From NCBI GenBank assembly GCA_002077065.1, contig NAJO01000037.1, positions 416,424-480,423 of the forward strand: a stretch of 64,000 nt of DNA, given 5' to 3'. This stretch comes from Cryoendolithus antarcticus. Lineage: Eukaryota > Ascomycota > Dothideomycetes > Cladosporiales > Cladosporiaceae. A program made the translations under genes and the position numbers. Below are positions 1-10,620 of the stretch, in pieces; position 1 is the first letter of the stretch; each line of letters starts with the position of its first letter. The notes under the pieces are model-generated. The model did not search any database. It was not told where the DNA came from and worked only from the letters and a program-made list of their open reading frames with translations.

Positions 1-1297
1 TGTCGAAGTCGTCGAAGCTCATGGTCGGTGTGATGGGTACGAGCATGTATGCTCGGATGCCGCTCGAGTGTAGCCACTCGCGCGACACGGCTGTGCCGAG
101 TAGGCGAGCCCAGCGAGATGACAGGTGTAGGGTATTGGGCGGGTCTGATAGACTTGCAGACTGCCTCAGATTCACCCTGATGGTGGTGGATGTTGGTGTT
201 GCTGCGTACGCAGGCGGTAGGTCTCGCAATGCTGAGGGTGTGACCTCCATGTCGGAGATGTCAGATGTGGACGATCTGGTATGCTGCGCTCGACTTGGTA
301 TCAAGATGGCTAAAGTGTTGATGCGCTACTATTGACTTGCTCCAGGGACAGTGTAAGTATGCTCATCAAGTGCACAAACATCTCATTGTCATGCTATGGC
401 GCGAGCCTGATATATACTCCCTCCTTTTCCCCATTCACCATCCCACAGCAGCCACAACCCTCCATCACCGCACTTTGCTGGCAGTGAACCGCCCCATGGT
501 GTCCAGTCAACGAGGTAAAACGACCTATTCAACGATACACAGCCGCCCGTCAGCTGTCAGCAGCCGCGTGCACTGTAGCTCAGACAAGCCCAGACCTGCC
601 TACACAATGCATTGTACCTCGTCAAGCGCCCAGATCCTGTAGGCCTCTTCCTTCTAGATCTCACATGCATGGTCCGAAAGTGTGGCGCACAAGGCTATGC
701 AGTCAGCCCTGTGAGCTGGTGACGGCTTGGCCGTACGAATTGAATGTGATGCGCAAGCCACAACTTGATGAGTTCTGGTACGAAAGGAGCTCAGCTCCGA
801 CGTGGCAGAATGGGCGTAGCTACATGGTGACTGCGGAACTTTACTCACTTGACAAGCTTTGCACGAGTCGCTCCACTCGAGTAGCTTGAGGTCCCGTAAC
901 GAGGCAAGTTCGCAATGTTCGAATGTCGATGTTTGCTACACTCCCCGTCAGCCTGGTAGCCACTTACCGGAGACCTGTCTGTGCAGTCGTACAGATATGC
1001 TGTGGAACATGTTCCGTGGTCGGACATGCGCTCATCGCTACAAACGACATCGAGGTCCTTGTCACACTTCCGAGAGTAATCGACTTGAACGCGGACACAT
1101 AGGACATGCTGTATCAGTAAGGCACTCTGATCCGCAGATAACCCGATCGCTATTCCTCGTGACCATCGCCGCGACCAAAACTCAGATTAGTCCGTTGCTC
1201 ACAGAACGCAACATCGACGTCCAATTGACTTCCCCGCCGTCTCAGTACCTTCACCTCGTGTGCCATATCCTTCTCCGCCTCCAATCTGATCCCTCCG
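1..1297. other. Gene-free stretch
   Basis: I see no convincing gene here. Open frames on both strands are short, have no recognisable domain and do not join across good splice sites. It may hold the promoter of a gene to the left or simple intergenic DNA. Confidence 0.5.
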
Positions 1298-2053
1298 CTA
1301 CCCCGTTCCCTGCCTCCCCAGACCCCTAATCCCCAATCCCCGTGCCCCCAACTCCCGCCGCCCCGTCGGCACATACCCCTCCTCTTTCCCTACCCTTCTG
1401 CCTCGTGCTCTCGGTCTCATCCGCCGCTCAGTCGTCCGATCTTCATTCTTCCGTCGCTCACCCGTGCGAAAGTCCCGCCTCAACACCCGTCGTAGCCACC
1501 CCTTCAACCTCTGGACCCGGCTCGGTCTTTCAGGCTCGGGCTCAAGAGGCCGCCATGCAAATTCAGGGGGATGTGGATGGAAGAAATGCGGAAACGACTC
1601 CGTAGTACTGCTTCGAGTCGGCGAAGGTGTGGGGTTCCCGGCTCTCGCAATAGGCGAAGCCGGCGGTAGGTCGTCAGGCGTAGGGACCCGGGTGCCTGGG
1701 TGAGGATCAAGTGCTGAAGGAGGGTCAGAAGGGGATGATCTCAGTGCAACATTATCCGAGTCCTCGACTGACGTAGCGCTGTGAGAGACAGGGAGATGCA
1801 GCGTTGATAGCCGGTGTGGGTCCGTCGCCCGCCGGGGTTCAATCGTCGTGCCGTCGACGTCCTGGCTGTAGACCGAGGATGTCCGTCTAGCTAGTGGTGT
1901 TGGCGCTGCTGGACAGGACATCGGACTTGCTAAGAGGAAAGGGAAGGGAATCATGAGTACACAGGGAAGAAGGAGAAGCAGATGCGAGGACCTAGGATCT
2001 GCAATCCCTAGAAAGCTCACCGTATCGATCGGGGGCACAGGTGCTTGCTGCAT
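1298..2053 (-). CDS. Hypothetical Arg/Pro-rich protein (doubtful)
   Basis: This is an uninterrupted frame of 251 codons from an ATG at 2053. A second ATG at 1954 would give about 218 residues. The N-terminus holds a hydrophobic Leu-rich run (LLLLLPCVLM), which could be a signal sequence if the first ATG is used. The middle is rich in Ser, Pro and Thr, with a run of short aromatic/proline motifs (HFFHPHPPEFAW), and the C-terminal third is strongly basic with many Arg residues (RLKGWLRRVLRRDF). I recognise no family. It lies just downstream of the branching-enzyme gene on the same strand. Only frame length and protein-like composition support it, and it could be a chance open frame in GC-rich DNA. 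Confidence 0.3.
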   Translation of the reverse strand: MQQAPVPPIDTVSFLGIADPRSSHLLLLLPCVLMIPFPFLLASPMSCPAAPTPLARRTSSVYSQDVDGTTIEPRRATDPHRLSTLHLPVSHSATSVEDSDNVALRSSPSDPPSALDPHPGTRVPTPDDLPPASPIARAGNPTPSPTRSSTTESFPHFFHPHPPEFAWRPLEPEPERPSRVQRLKGWLRRVLRRDFRTGERRKNEDRTTERRMRPRARGRRVGKEEGYVPTGRRELGARGLGIRGLGRQGTG

Positions 2054-2338
2054 CGTGCGAATTGATCGAAGGAAGATTGATGGTGAGATGGAGATGGTGA
2101 TGAGATCGAAGCGGGTGGGAGTTAAATCTATCTAGGTGAGTCGCTTCCGCCCTGCGTCAGTGGTAGCACGTTGCTTATGTCGCTTTTTAGACTCTTTGGC
2201 ATGTGTGCAGTGCACCTCCATCCGACTCCGAAAGCGCCAAATTCGCTTCCAGCGAAAGCTTTGTGACAGTCTGGCGATCCCCGGCGTCCGCTACCTCTCC
2301 AATCCGTCGATATCCCATAACAAGGGCTTTTCAGCTTT

Positions 2339-4543
2339 TCAAATGGTCTGTTCGAGCGCGAGTACCTATTCGCAAGTCAGCAATCCAGTTCTGTTACACC
2401 TCGTCACCAGGCTACTCACGATCGCCGTCCGCGTAGGTATATAAACCTGCACGAAATTCTTCCTCTCATTCCACTTGAAGTCCGTCGTGAAGAACCTTCC
2501 ATCATTCTTAACCCTGCCCAATCCCCCGAACTCCGGATCATCAGAATTCAGCACGATTTTGTAAGTCCCAGCCTGCTCAACACCGACCCTGTAATCCGTG
2601 AAAGAGCTGCTAGGATGGAAATTGAAAATCCACAGCAACCCCGCACGCTCAAACACAATGACTTTGTCGCTCTCGTTCTTGAGTGAGATGTAGGCCTGCG
2701 GGCTGTGCAGCCATCCGTACTTCTCCTCCGTCCACTGCATCTTGCTGTCGAACTCGTTGAGGAACTTGTACCGCAGTAGCGAGTCGTCGGGGAGATTGAA
2801 CTGTCGACGAGCGTAGTGGAAACTATTCCCATTGCCTTCTCGCGGAAAGTCCAGCCACTCCGGGTGTCCGAACTCATTGCCCTCGAAATTTAGGTACCCC
2901 TCGCCACCGAGAGCGTGCGTGATGAGTCGGATCATCTTATGCAGCGCCATGCCGCGTTCAATGACGGGTGTAAATTCCGAGAGCGTCGACATGTTAGTGT
3001 ACATCTGCGCGTCGCACAGCCAGAACAGCAGCGTCTTGTCGCCCACAAGCGCCTGGTCATGGGACTCAGCGTACGCAATAGTTTTCTCGCCGTGTCTGCG
3101 ATTCGTCAAGGTGTGGCAAAGAGCGCCCATGTCCCAGTCGATATCCTGCTTCTCCTTCAGCCACTTGATGTACAGATCCGGAATCGCCATGGCTAGTCTG
3201 TAGTCGAATCCTATTCCACCCAAACTGAGCGCTACACAGAGCGCGGGCATACCCGAGACGTCCTCCGCGATGGTGATGCAGGAGGGGTACAAATTATGCA
3301 GCATCTCGTTGGCGATCATGAGGTACACAACGCCGTCTTCGTCGACATCCGGGCCGTAGTACTCGTGGTAGCCTCCTGAAAAGCCTGTGCCGATGCCGTG
3401 ATGGGTGTAGAGCATGGAGGTGACGCCGTCGAAGCGGAAACCGTCGAAGTTGTATTCTTCCATCCAGAAGCGCAGGTTGGAGAGCAGGAAACGGAGAACC
3501 TCGTGGTTGCCGTAGTTGAATAGTCGGGAGTCCCAGAGCTCGTGTCTCCCGCGCGCGCCTTCGTGAAAGTACAGGTGATCGGAGTTATCGAAGTAGTTCA
3601 GGCCGTCGTGGACGTTCTTGCTGGCGTGGGAGTGCACCACATCCAGCAGCACTGTGATACCGAGGCCGTGGGCAGTGTCTATGAGCTCTTTGAGCTCGTC
3701 GGGGAAGCCGTAGCGGCTGGAGGCGGCAAAGAAGGAGTTAATTTGGTAGCCGAAGGAGGCGTAGTAGGCGTGCTCCATGATGGCCATGAGCTGGATGGTG
3801 TTGTAGCCGAGGTGCTTGATTCGGGGGAGGACATTCTTGGTAAATTCACTGTAAGTTGCGACTTTAGGGTCTGGGCTGCTGATACCGACGTGGGCTTCGT
3901 AAATTCGGGCGCTGGCGGGCTTGGGTGGACGAGGATTCTTGAACTTGTACTTCTGTGGTGGGTTCCAGAATCGTGCGTCGTAGATGGGGCTGATGTTCAG
4001 GTCTTGTGTCACACGCTTGATCCAGACGGGGATCCTCTCTGCTCTTTGCCCATCATTCGGCACCACCATGCTGATCTTGACTTTGCTGTCGTGTGCGATT
4101 GCTGGTTGGCCGTTGTGAGGTGGCAGTACGATCTCCCATACGCCGAAGTCATCTCTCTTCATCTCATGGCTGTCGCGGTTCCAGCCGTTGAAGTCGCCGA
4201 TGAGGTATGCTCGCATGGCATTGGGCGCCCATTCGCGGTATGTGATGGTGCCGTCGGAGGCGATATTGAAGCCATAGCGCTCATAGCCGCGTGAGAACTT
4301 CTCCAGGCCACCTTCGCTGTTGTCGATGTCGTTGATCCATTTCTGTGCTTTCGAGAAGCGTGATCGCAATTGTGGCTTGAAGGGTTCGAGGTATCCGTCA
4401 AGTTGGACGACGCCTGTGGGTTGTCAGTGACTGCTTTCTCCATCAATAATGTGGTCTTACTGACCAGTGCCATCGTTGGCGACTTTGTTGTCCGAGGGCG
4501 CGGACTGGACGCTGTTGTCTGAGGACTGGTTAAGCTTGTCCAT
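2339..4543 (-). CDS. GLC3: 1,4-alpha-glucan branching enzyme
   Basis: This enzyme makes the alpha-1,6 branches of glycogen in the cytosol by cutting an alpha-1,4 chain and transferring it (GH13, EC 2.4.1.18). I read three exons: 4465-4543, 2420-4413 and 2339-2365, with introns of 51 and 54 nt that have GTCAGT and GTGAGT donors. The product is 699 residues, close to the roughly 700 usual for fungi. Order of domains: a short Ser/Asn-rich start, CBM48 ([20 protein letters not shown]), the TIM-barrel with GFRFDGV (nucleophile Asp near 355), IAEDVSGMP (acid/base Glu near 410) and AESHDQ (transition-state His/Asp), then an all-beta C-terminal domain. The last nine-codon exon gives the family-typical end [12 protein letters not shown] single-exon reading would run past the donor at 2419 and add an unrelated tail. 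It is transcribed divergently from the ClpX gene across 653 bp. Confidence 0.96.
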
Positions 4544-5196
4544 GTTTGCGGTGCTCGTTTACTGCAGTCAGCGTGTACGTTCGCACAAGCCAGGCGGAAA
4601 AGGTTGGTCAAGCAGGACTAGAAAGAGCGGAAGACTGAATGATCCTTCAGACTGGGTCCCTACCGTGAGCCGACCAGGTATATACACAGCAAACACTTGA
4701 TCGCCCTCTACTAGACGGAAATGTTTGGTGGGGCAGATATGACATCGCGCTGGGGAAGCTCCATGCATTGGGTTCAGCGACAATCCTGGAGGGGTCTCAC
4801 TCCGCATATCAAAGGCCCGACTCGACTGGCATTGATCTTCGCTACAGTCCTCGGCGGACGTGTAGGCCTTCGTAATACTCTCCATGGTGTCTGTCGTAGG
4901 ACGCGCGTGATGAAGCGGTAGGATACCTGCACCTCCGACGCGCCTCCCAAAGGTTGATGGCGCCGTCGTACACGAAACAACAATGCAGGGGCCCGAGCGC
5001 TGAGTCCTCTGCTTTCTTGCCCGATCGGGATCGTAGGTGGGTCTTCGATATGAGGCGGGGAAGGTGCGATTCATGTAAGTGAATGTGATGTAGACAGCAG
5101 CATTGTATGCCATCAGCTCGGCTTTGGAGATCATTGGAGACTCCTTAGGCGCTAAGCTCACGATGCCAGACTAGCTTATACCATTCAATCCTCAGC
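4544..5196. promoter_or_regulatory. Divergent promoter region, GLC3 / MCX1
   Basis: This 653-bp stretch separates the start codons of two genes that run away from each other, so it must carry both promoters and 5' UTRs. A 197-codon open frame on the minus strand (4568-5161) has no recognisable domain and overlaps this region; I treat it as chance. I cannot name individual binding sites. Confidence 0.6.
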
Positions 5197-7137
5197 ATGG
5201 CGACTCTCACGACCAGCTTCTCCCCGCAAGCTCGCCTGACCTACGTTGGCCTTTACTCATTGTTCCATCGCCCACGGCGACGTCTCACCACTTCTACTCG
5301 CCACCATGACCAGGACAATTATCGCCGCAGCGACTTCACCTCCCACGGCTTCACCGGCTACTACGACCCCGCCGCTCCCACCGAAGGCCCTCTCCGCGAC
5401 GCCTCAAACATCGGCGCCCCGCGCATAACCCCCAAACTTCTCGCCGCACATCTAGACCAATTCGTTGTCGGGCAGGAACGTGCTAAACGCACTCTCGCAA
5501 CAGCAGTCTACAACCACTACCAACGAATCCAGGAACTGCAACGGCGAGATGAGGAAGACGAGGAGCGGGCTGCTCAAGAGGAGAGGCGGAGTCATATGCA
5601 TCGGCATCCGGTTGAAGGTAGGGAAGTGGAGTTGAAGCGCGGGATTGTGGTGCCTTCGCTGACTAGAGGCGGGGATCAAGATGAGTTCCCTGGACAGCAG
5701 GCGACGGTGACGTTTAGTGCTTGGGCGGGGGCGGAGCAGAGGGGTCAGCAATCGCAGCAGCAATATCCAAGGGAGGAAGCGAGACCGCAGCCGCCACCGC
5801 CGATATTGGATCACAGCCCCTTGACTATAGAGAAGAGTAATGTCTTGTTACTCGGGCCTTCCGGCGTGGGCAAGACTTTGATGGCTAAGACTCTGGCAAG
5901 AGTGCTAGAAGTGCCTTTCAGCATGTCAGATTGCACGCCCTTCACGCAAGCCGGCTACATAGGCGAAGACGCCGAAGTGTGCGTGCAACGGCTCCTAGCC
6001 ACGGCAAATTACGATGTTGCGAAGGCAGAACGCGGCATCATCTGTCTCGATGAAATCGATAAGATCGCCACAGCCAAAGTGAGCCACGGTAAAGACGTCA
6101 GTGGCGAGGGAGTACAGCAGGCTTTGCTGAAGATCATAGAGGGGACGACATTACAGATCCAAGCGAAGCAGGAACGCAACAGCGGTGGACCCGCAAGCAA
6201 CAGCAGCAAATCAAGCAGTCAAGGCTATGGTCCGACGAACAGCCCCCTCTCCCCCGGCAACATTTCACAATCAAGTAACTCCTCCACCGCTCCGCAGAAA
6301 GGCGAAGTCTACAACGTCAAAACGGATAACATCCTCTTCATCTGCGCCGGCGCGTTCAACGGCCTGCACAAAGTGATCCTTGACCGCGTGAGCAAAGGCT
6401 CGATGGGGTTCGGGGCGTCGATCCGCTCCCGTCCTTCCTCTTCCACCTCATCTCACCACGAAACGATCCTGGAAGGCGAAGACGAGCTCTTCGAAACGCA
6501 TCTTCCCTACTACACACCGCCTTCTTCCCAATCCGCAGACCCTGCAACAGGTAAGCCAGTAAAACGGACATTCAACACTCTCGACCTCGTGCAGCCTCAA
6601 GACTTGCAATCTTTCGGCCTCATCCCCGAGCTCGTCGGACGCATCCCGCTTTCCGTCGCGCTGAGCAGCTTGGACACCGCAGCGCTGGTGAAAGTTCTCA
6701 CGGAGCCGAGGAATTCGCTTTTGAAGCAGTATGAGCAATTGTTCCACCTAAGCAGTATCGAGCTACGGGTCACAACCTCAGCCCTCCACGCCATCGCCTC
6801 CAGTGCCTCCAAAATGGGCACAGGTGCCCGCGCGCTTCGCACAGTCATGGAACGCCTCCTCGCCGAGCCGATGTTCGAAGCGCCTGGCTCGGGGATCCGC
6901 TATGTAGTCGTTACTGAGGCTGTGGCGCTGAAGAAGGCTGGCGCGATTTACTTCGGTCGCGGACAGCAGGGGGAAGTGGCGAGGGTTGTGGCGGAGGAGG
7001 AAGAGGAGTGGGAGAGACGGCAGGCCAAGGAACGAGGGGAAAGTGAGTGGGAGGGACGGGCAAGGCATAATAGTGAGGGTGGGGCCGCGAGGACGTTTGA
7101 GGAGTATAGGGTCAAGGCGAGTGCGGGGGGGTATTGA
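5197..7137 (+). CDS. MCX1: Mitochondrial ClpX-type AAA+ unfoldase
   Basis: This is a single-exon gene of 646 codons. It encodes a mitochondrial matrix AAA+ unfoldase that remodels protein substrates; in yeast the homologue is Mcx1, which helps activate haem synthesis. The first 35 or so residues are rich in Arg, Ser and Thr and lack acidic residues, which fits a mitochondrial presequence. Visible motifs are Walker A GPSGVGKT (220-227), the pore-loop GYIGED (253-258), Walker B IICLDEID (281-288), the second pore region near SMGFGAS, the arginine-finger region LVGRIPL, and sensor 2 [12 protein letters not shown]. The N-terminal zinc-binding domain of bacterial ClpX is absent, as in fungal homologues. 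Two low-complexity inserts are present: residues about 110-205 (Glu/Arg/Gln-rich) between the first helix and Walker A, and about 326-368 (Ser/Asn/Gly-rich). No ClpP partner is encoded nearby. Confidence 0.93.
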   Translation: MATLTTSFSPQARLTYVGLYSLFHRPRRRLTTSTRHHDQDNYRRSDFTSHGFTGYYDPAAPTEGPLRDASNIGAPRITPKLLAAHLDQFVVGQERAKRTLATAVYNHYQRIQELQRRDEEDEERAAQEERRSHMHRHPVEGREVELKRGIVVPSLTRGGDQDEFPGQQATVTFSAWAGAEQRGQQSQQQYPREEARPQPPPPILDHSPLTIEKSNVLLLGPSGVGKTLMAKTLARVLEVPFSMSDCTPFTQAGYIGEDAEVCVQRLLATANYDVAKAERGIICLDEIDKIATAKVSHGKDVSGEGVQQALLKIIEGTTLQIQAKQERNSGGPASNSSKSSSQGYGPTNSPLSPGNISQSSNSSTAPQKGEVYNVKTDNILFICAGAFNGLHKVILDRVSKGSMGFGASIRSRPSSSTSSHHETILEGEDELFETHLPYYTPPSSQSADPATGKPVKRTFNTLDLVQPQDLQSFGLIPELVGRIPLSVALSSLDTAALVKVLTEPRNSLLKQYEQLFHLSSIELRVTTSALHAIASSASKMGTGARALRTVMERLLAEPMFEAPGSGIRYVVVTEAVALKKAGAIYFGRGQQGEVARVVAEEEEEWERRQAKERGESEWEGRARHNSEGGAARTFEEYRVKASAGGY

Positions 7138-8033
7138 GTGGTGTTGAAGGAGAGGGAAGGGTGGGGATAGGGCTATGAATGTATGAAGATATGTGTTGAT
7201 GTATACGAATAAAATCTAGGAGCGGTCTACAGATCATTTAAGCCCTTCTTCCCACAGAATTGCTAATGAGGCCCTCATATTCCGTTTCATTGTTCCCCAG
7301 TTGGCAGGACCATTTCCTGCGACCTTCCCACCTCCAAACTCGATCACCCTCTCCCTTCTCAACTCACTCGATCTTTCCCACCTGCACGTGATTCTTACCA
7401 GGCTGACAATTGAGCACGCCAAAACTTAGCTTACCCGCACCCGTTCTCAGAGAATCATCTTCCAGCTTTCTCTCTCGATCTATTTTGTTCCTTCTCTCAT
7501 ACTTACCTTGCGAGAGTTCGTGGCGCTCACCATTGCCTTGAACTTAGCGAGACCTCCTGCATTGCACAGCGCGGTGAGGGATTGCTATGAGTTGCCTGCG
7601 GGTACCTCAGTCGTGCAATTTTTGATTGTCACCAGAATGCTTTTCACCGATGCGTTGGCTCTGATGGGGCTGGCGAACGGAGAAGAGAGAGAATCTGAAT
7701 GTGTCGGCTCAGCGGACGGGGTGTTAAGGTCATGCTGGTGACATATTGACGTAGTAGATGAACATGGACGAGGCCGTCAGCAACGATATGCAGGGTGTTG
7801 ACGCGTTTGATAGCTATTCGACGCGTGTTAATTGACATACATGTAGCTGGTAGCCCACTCCATCGTGACACCGTCGCTAGTGCAGCAGCCATCACTTCGA
7901 CAGCTCCAAAGTAAGCCTCTCTCGAGTACTTCATCTGGTAAGCTGCAGAGCGGCGTATCCTCTTGAATTCTCACCCCCTCCTCTAACGTCCACCTACGCA
8001 CCAAACCTTCCCTCACAATCCTATCCCGCCACA
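7138..8033. other. Intergenic, no gene seen
   Basis: This stretch of nearly 900 bp lies between two genes on the plus strand. It should hold the 3' UTR of MCX1 and the promoter of the Apc15 gene. The 200 bp before 8034 are C-rich on the plus strand, but that composition continues into the coding region. No RNA gene or repeat is visible. Confidence 0.5.
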
Positions 8034-9107
8034 ATGCTCTCCCTCCCCCTCCTCCCCCCTCCCGACCTCCCAACCCCAGGCCTCCCCCTCCTCTTCCCTC
8101 GCTCCACCTCCCCACCACCCTCCGCCCCCCAATCCTCCACAACCCACCATGCCCGTCAGAATCGCCCCAGCAACTCCTCCAGCTCCTCCCGCCCGAAAGA
8201 ACCAACCGCCCTAGCCCTCCTCACAGCCGACGAAGCCTCCCTCGCAGCGCGCAAAAAAGCCATCAGAAACTTCGGCGCCTACTGGATCCGTCCGCCAGGC
8301 ATCCCTAAGACGCTGCAAGCCATGCATGAAGAGGAGATTGAGAGAAGAGAGCAAGAGGAGCTAGAGAGGCAGGAGCGGAATATGGCTGATTTGGCGGCGG
8401 AGCAGCAAGCGGGGGAATTGGCTGCCGCTAGACAGGAAGGAGCTGCAGGGGAGGAAGGGGGAGAAGGAGAGAGGGATCTCGATGCCGAGGTGCCTGATGC
8501 CGAGGAGGCAGAGATGGGTGATACGACCGAATTCGACGAATCCGAAGCTTTCACCGGTGGGTCGATGCTCAGCGCCGCGGATCCCGAAGCTGAGGAGCCC
8601 GAGGAGGAGATCAGAGTGTATACTGCTATGGAGGAGGCTGAGCTCATGGGCGTCGTAGACGAGGAGGCGGAGCTCGGCTTACTACTAGACGAAGACGGGG
8701 GCGAGGATGTGGGAGAGAGGGATCTAGATGACGATGTGCCTGATGCGGGGAGCTACCAGCACACTGACACGGAGGTTGAGGATTCCTCTGACGAGTCTTC
8801 GCTGCAGAACTCGTTCGCTCAGCAGAGTGCACGGCGATCCGCGCGCCGCCAGCAGGTACCTTCACTAGGCGGAGTGCACACGCCTGCGCTGGGGGGTGGA
8901 CTCCAGACACCTATACATGGAGGTCTGCAGGAGAGGATCCGAGCGCAGGTTGGAGGGGAGACGCTGCCGAGGAGTCCGGGGAGTTTGGATCTGGGGAGTT
9001 CGCTGTTGGAGAGTGGAGGAGGGGTGGGAAGTAGTCCGGTTGTGAGTAGGGGGTTGGTTGGAGGAAGGGGGAGAGTGGAAGGAAGATGGCGGGGACGCAA
9101 TGGATGA
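8034..9107 (+). CDS. APC15: Anaphase-promoting complex subunit Apc15
   Basis: The product is 357 residues from one exon. It begins MLSLPLLPPPD, the conserved opening of fungal Apc15p proteins, and continues with the block DEASLAARKKAIRNFGAYWIRPPG, which fits the same family. An acidic middle region contains two copies of an ERDLD-x-(E/D)-VP-(D/E)-A motif (residues about 145-160 and 228-240), the second followed by GSYQHTDTEVEDSSDE. Apc15 (Mnd2 in yeast) is a small subunit of the APC/C ubiquitin ligase that controls Cdc20/mitotic-checkpoint turnover in the nucleus. A Glu/Gln/Arg helix (EEEIERREQEELERQE) follows the conserved start. The C-terminal 90 residues are Gly/Arg/Ser-rich and poorly constrained. 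A GTGAGT at about 9042 could be a donor, but I see no good acceptor, so the unspliced end is kept. Confidence 0.78.
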   Translation: MLSLPLLPPPDLPTPGLPLLFPRSTSPPPSAPQSSTTHHARQNRPSNSSSSSRPKEPTALALLTADEASLAARKKAIRNFGAYWIRPPGIPKTLQAMHEEEIERREQEELERQERNMADLAAEQQAGELAAARQEGAAGEEGGEGERDLDAEVPDAEEAEMGDTTEFDESEAFTGGSMLSAADPEAEEPEEEIRVYTAMEEAELMGVVDEEAELGLLLDEDGGEDVGERDLDDDVPDAGSYQHTDTEVEDSSDESSLQNSFAQQSARRSARRQQVPSLGGVHTPALGGGLQTPIHGGLQERIRAQVGGETLPRSPGSLDLGSSLLESGGGVGSSPVVSRGLVGGRGRVEGRWRGRNG

Positions 9108-9185
9108 AGTCCGAGCAGATTTGGCAGAATTGAAGGACAATGCTATGGACTGCTACGTTCGTGCTCATCGGAGGTGATCTACCAC

Positions 9186-9839
9186 CTAAGCCCAGATCCC
9201 CCTGATTCCCCACTCCCGCGGCATCACCTCAGTCCAAACCGTCAGCTCGAGACCGCGGATCTCCTGAGTCGATAGACCCTCCAAGACTCTGGCCCAGTTG
9301 TCTTCTCGGACAAGCACTTCGACCGCAACTTCTACATCAGGCTCAGCGAGCCTCCTCCCAAGCCTGTCTCTCCAACCCGATTTTCTCCGCCGCTGTTTCA
9401 CCACCGTCTTGATCCGGCCAACCAGGTGATAGCCCCTGGCGACCATCGTGGAGATCTCGCGCTTCTCCAACTCCGCTTTAAGCACGAGCTGCAAGGCATC
9501 GAAGGTGCATTTGTACGACAGTCTCACGGGCTCGATACTCGTCATGAACGCAGGACCGAGATGTATCGTGCGCGGCGGGACGAGCATGCGACTCCACTCT
9601 GGGAAGATGATTTTCACATGCGTGAAAAATGTGTCTTCGTACTGGAATTGCTGCGCTGGTACGAGCAGATGTGGCGAGGTGTAGGTGCGGCAGTACAGGG
9701 CAGTATAAGCTGGTGGTCGAATTTCTGAGGTGTAATCAGGTGGGTCAGAAGCATCGCTGCTGGCGTTCGCGTCAAGGAGGGCGTCTGTACTCTCGTGCTC
9801 CGGGTCTTGCGGTGTATTCTCATGCAGCTGGGTCTCCAT
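9186..9839 (-). CDS. Hypothetical protein with two PPxY motifs
   Basis: This is a complete single-exon frame of 217 codons, starting METQLHENTPQD. The N-terminus is acidic and disordered and carries two PY motifs close together, PPDY and PPAY (residues about 33-45). PY motifs are the ligands of the WW domains of Rsp5/Nedd4-type ubiquitin ligases. The rest looks folded, with alternating beta-like segments (FQYEDTFFTHVKIIFPEW, VEVAVEVLVRED) and a basic patch (VVKQRRRK). The layout of beta-rich body plus PY motif recalls arrestin-like Rsp5 adaptors, but I see no arrestin signature and the protein is short, so that is only a possibility. It converges on the Apc15 gene with less than 80 bp between the stops. 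Confidence 0.6.
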   Translation of the reverse strand: METQLHENTPQDPEHESTDALLDANASSDASDPPDYTSEIRPPAYTALYCRTYTSPHLLVPAQQFQYEDTFFTHVKIIFPEWSRMLVPPRTIHLGPAFMTSIEPVRLSYKCTFDALQLVLKAELEKREISTMVARGYHLVGRIKTVVKQRRRKSGWRDRLGRRLAEPDVEVAVEVLVREDNWARVLEGLSTQEIRGLELTVWTEVMPREWGIRGIWA

Positions 9840-10620
9840 CGATGGCTGATAACTTTGCGACGATGGCGAAGTGGAAGTCTTGAGGGGGATGTGGTACTAG
9901 TGACCGTTCGTGTACGTTGTCGCACAGCAGCTTTTATACGCAACGTAGTTGCCGTGAACAATGTACTCGACGTGTACTGCGCGACCAATCCATCGTCAAT
10001 GTGCCTGCAGCCGTAAAGTTGGTCTCAGTCTGATGAAGTGTGTAGTGTTTACGGTGCGAAAGCGCGGCTACTTGCGGTGCAGTTCTATAGCGACACGCGG
10101 GCGCCGTACAGCTGACAGGAGGCGCAATGCGGCGGTCACGATGCAGCTGTATAGATGCCAGCTATGGGTGAGTGGAGTGACCGCGCGGTCGTTGGGGCCA
10201 ACGGTGAAAGCCTCTGGGGGTGGGTTGGCCTGGAAGCTTCACACTGAAAGCGTTTCGGTTGAACATGCATCATGCCAGTGAAGCCCTGCGACGTCAATCA
10301 GCGCAACGAGATCTCATCACAGTGTTCAACCGAATTATACGCGTCGCAGAATGGGCTACCGATATATTCGAAGTCGGAGAGGTAGATGGTGTTCTGAGGG
10401 GGCGGAAATCTCATGCCCTCGTTATGAGAGCTTGGCGACGGCTGAGCAGCTCAATATCCCGATCGCGAATTCGCTCCGAATGGACCTTCACCGGTTCAAG
10501 GCATCCGTCTCCAATAATCGGTACTGTGATGTACGCTAGTGTCCACAAGTCCGTTACTGCAGTTGACCTCACTTTGTCCCCTGAGAGTCAAACCAGACCT
10601 GGAACAGCAAGTACGCGACC
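9840..10620. other. Intergenic, no gene seen
   Basis: This 780-bp stretch lies upstream of the PPxY gene and downstream of the F-box-like gene, both on the minus strand. Open frames on the plus strand here (for example 10220-10702) have no domain and run into the neighbouring gene in antisense. I see no repeat or RNA gene. Confidence 0.45.

Noticed and set aside
3542..4294. 250-codon open frame on the plus strand
   Set aside because: It is antisense to the branching-enzyme gene, has low-information Val/Glu/Ala composition and no domain; it mirrors the codon bias of the real gene.
4568..5161. 197-codon frame on the minus strand between GLC3 and MCX1
   Set aside because: It lies in the divergent promoter, has no domain and no convincing codon bias.
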